Shown: positions 61,685 to 64,000 of the stretch, one piece after another
Layout: each line of letters starts with the position of its first letter
How positions within the stretch are numbered: the stretch's first letter is position 1
NCBI GenBank assembly: GCA_035048485.1
Contig: CM068584.1
Span: forward strand, 65,034,542-65,098,541
Direction: 5' to 3'
DNA length: 64,000 nt
Source of the DNA: Pteria penguin
Taxonomy: Eukaryota; Mollusca; Bivalvia; Pterioida; Pteriidae
Notes under the pieces: model-generated
The model's database searches: none
Seen by the model: only the letters and a program-made list of their open reading frames with translations
Told to the model about the DNA's origin: nothing
Program-made: the position numbers and the translations under genes

Positions 61685-62576
61685 CCCCTTTCTACCTCTC
61701 TTTCGTACAAACATATTGATTATATATTCGTATAGTAGCTATTATAATTCTATGTGCCTTAGTTATATAATAAGCAGATTACTGATCGGGATCATTTCAA
61801 AGGTAAACATATATATCACATATAGTGGACAAATGATCATTAAAGACCCGTGTTTCTATAATAAAAACATCCAAAACTCCATAAAGATGTTTGATTTTAG
61901 GATTAACGATTTCTCTTATTAATTTCATCTATATGAAATCAAAAATAAATAAAAACCTCAAGTCTTCACGCTCAATCAAACTGATTTTATGTCATTCTTC
62001 CGAGGAGCCTTGTTTTGCAGTCGATAGTATGCTTGACTCAGTGCTTAGATCTCATTCCAGGTATAAGCCCATTTCTGACTTTTCTGTGTCATGTCTTTCG
62101 ACATTAATATTGCTATCTCTTACCGCGGTAGACGTAGGTACATAAACCCACATTGCATTTGCTGTGTTCATTTTATAGGACACATTCTAGATGATGTCAC
62201 GAAATGAAATATTTTTTGTGTAACGTAAAACAGCAAACAAATCCTAGATCAGCCTCATACAAATCCTCCTCTTATTATACTGACTGAATTCAGACAAAAA
62301 GAATATCAAGTATTTTCATCGTCTCTGGATTCCAACAATCCATGATAGTCTACTGGTACACATTGTTCTGTTACAATGACATTGCATCGATTTTGTTGCA
62401 TTCACTTTGTATATATACCCACCCTTGTTGAGTGCTTAAAACCTTTTTTCACTTTTCTATTTTTCATTCTAATAAAAACAATAAAAAAGCATATCACACT
62501 TATTGTTTATGTAGTCAACATTATCTAATGAAGGAGAGTTTTGATAGAAGATGACAATTAAATCTCTTTTTTTCAG
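61685..62576. other. Upstream region of gene D
   Basis: No exon is supported. A 5' exon supplying the missing start codon of gene D, if it exists, should lie here or further left. Confidence 0.45.
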
Positions 62577-63520
62577 AACAGTATAATTGTTTACATTTTA
62601 ATCGGTGTTATTGGTTCTGTGTTGTCACGGAATCTTAAATATTGCACGAATATAACAACGGCTTGCCCTCTGGCGGCACAGTGGACGGAGAGGAGCAAAG
62701 AATTCAATTGTCCAGGGAGAAAACGATACATATGCCTGATATCAATAGGAAATGAATTAAGAGAAGGGTGCAGATTCAACTCTACTATCCAAGCTGGACA
62801 AAGTATGCGGTTTATACAATTAGTATCATCTATTTTCACTAAACTACTCGAACAAAATTCAATACAGGCTCCCGATAACTCTAGCTAATAAACTTAGTAA
62901 AAATATTCTAAATAAAAACTACGTTTGAGATGTTGGGGAAGTATATTTGTATCAAAAGATTAGAATTTGGAACTAAAGAATTATATTGTGTAAACGGGTA
63001 GTTCGAATCATTGGTGGGCGAGTACAAGAGAGTCCACAGAACATTCATACACTTTAAATGTAAATTGAATAATATTGACAGCGTTATACCTTGCTTTCCA
63101 ATTTCAAACATTGTTAGAACGTGTATTACTTTTGAAACTCCTTTAATTCCTGAAATATCCATGATTTACTTGTAAAAAATCAATATGTGTTTCTTATTTA
63201 ATCAAACGATATGTAATAGAAGTAACCACTACTTCTTTGTTGATGGATATACCTTATGCTTCGTGCGATAAATTGTAAAAATTAGTTCTATTATTTTCAT
63301 AAATGATAGCAGAATATATATTTATAGCTGAGTAATACCGCAACAACGTCAGTATCACTGCTTCCTTTTACAGTCGGATGTCCTTACGCTGACCAATGTG
63401 ATCCAATCACAGATCAACCGGTGTTAGTGGCTCCACAGAATTTCCTCCCATGCCCTCCAGAAACTACAGGATGTCCTCCAAGAAACCATTCTGGATACTC
63501 TATCCTAGACATTTACAAAT
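62577..63520 (+). CDS. Gene D: Cys-rich family member, 5' exons only, start codon lost
   Basis: Closest relative of gene B. Exon 1 (62577-62802) follows TTTTTTTCAG. Its first coding triplet, aligned with gene B's ATG six bases after the acceptor, is ATA. The hydrophobic leader (IIVYILIGVIGSVLS) and Cys module (ACPLAAQWTERSKEFNC, YIC, REGC) are open. Exon 2 (63374-63520) has the same 147-base length as gene B exon 2 and encodes GCPYADQCD, LPCPP, GCPPRNHSGYSILDIYK. Both junctions are phase 1. N-glycosylation sequons NIT, NST and NHS are present. Exons 3-5 are not seen before the window ends. Either it is a recently inactivated gene, or an upstream exon ending in phase 0 provides the start. Confidence 0.72.
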
Positions 63521-63771
63521 GTAATAAATTGGGAAATTTAGCCTTAGATTAAGTACTGGGCTATAAAGTTAATGATCCAAACTATTTTTCTCTAGAAATA
63601 TCTATAGAATTAACATAATTAAAATTCACAAGCTTCACAAAAGTTCACAAAATAATAATTTTATATTTAAGCATCCTTTACAATGTGTCTGACAAAAGGT
63701 TGATTGATTCTATTACACTGTCCTATAACTCGTACTGTGGTAGCTACATCAGCTTTCCATGTTTTATTGTA

Positions 63772-64000
63772 CATGTAAAGATGATGGATAAATCCAAACC
63801 ATAAGTCTAAAAATCATAAAACCAGAGGACATACAAAATCAAATGAAAAACAAGTGGAAAATAACAAAAAAAATGTCTACTTGAACAGCATATATGAACC
63901 CCTGTGATGGAGTGAGATCAGGTGCCCGAGGAGAATGAGCATCTCCTGCTTGGTAGCAACAACCGTCACATATACCCAGTAGAAAGAGTCAAATCGTGTA
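63772..64000 (-). repeat. Penelope-like element tail repeat, in gene D
   Basis: Nearly identical in order and content to 27788-28030 (ATGTAAAGATGATGG start, CCAGAGGACATACAAAA, GAACCCCTGTGATG, GTGAGATCAGGTGCCCG, CCAGTAGAAAGAGTCAAATC). It runs to the window edge, where an RT may follow. Confidence 0.82.

Overview
The window is animal nuclear DNA. It is AT-rich and almost entirely non-coding, with long introns bounded by GT/AG sites, abundant microsatellites, a satellite array ending in a 500-base N gap, tRNA-derived SINEs, two copies of a 2A/PHD/endonuclease/RT LINE, and a Penelope-like reverse transcriptase. The SINE with a GATTGATTG-type tail, the 2A-containing LINE and the expanded cysteine-rich membrane proteins together suggest a bivalve mollusc, possibly oyster-like. 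That placement comes from recognition, not from a search. No bacterial-type genes, CRISPR arrays or rRNA are visible.

Layout. 1-969 is a satellite array and 970-1469 an assembly gap. 1.5-12.5 kb has no gene; it holds microsatellites, a SINE, two fold-back structures and a 1-kb TIR element bracketed by 260-bp direct repeats. 11.9-15.6 kb (minus) is gene A and 20.9-26.9 kb (plus) is gene B. They lie head to head, with a dead LINE between them (16.6-19.85 kb). 27.6-30.1 kb is a LINE split by a Penelope-like insertion. 30-57 kb carries about a dozen decayed copies of a transmembrane-exon end and downstream sequence. Gene C (minus, 38.2-39.1 kb, pseudogenised first exon) and a second LINE copy (42.04-45.6 kb, inserted into one arm of a local duplication) also lie there. 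57-62.5 kb is empty apart from a MITE, a SINE fragment and one weak ORF. Gene D (plus, 62.6 kb) runs off the right edge.

The biological theme is a local family of small, single-pass, cysteine-rich surface proteins. Each is built from a signal-peptide/Cys exon, a second Cys exon, a tiny third exon, a stalk/membrane exon and a very short cytoplasmic-tail exon. Intron phases are 1-1-2 across the first three junctions wherever they can be read. Gene B can be assembled completely: five coding exons, 651 nt including the stop, 216 residues, with all phases consistent. A is intact through exon 3, C has stops in exon 1, and D has lost its ATG. The many extra membrane-exon ends suggest repeated birth and death of family members. 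The function is unknown; an extracellular recognition role is inference only.
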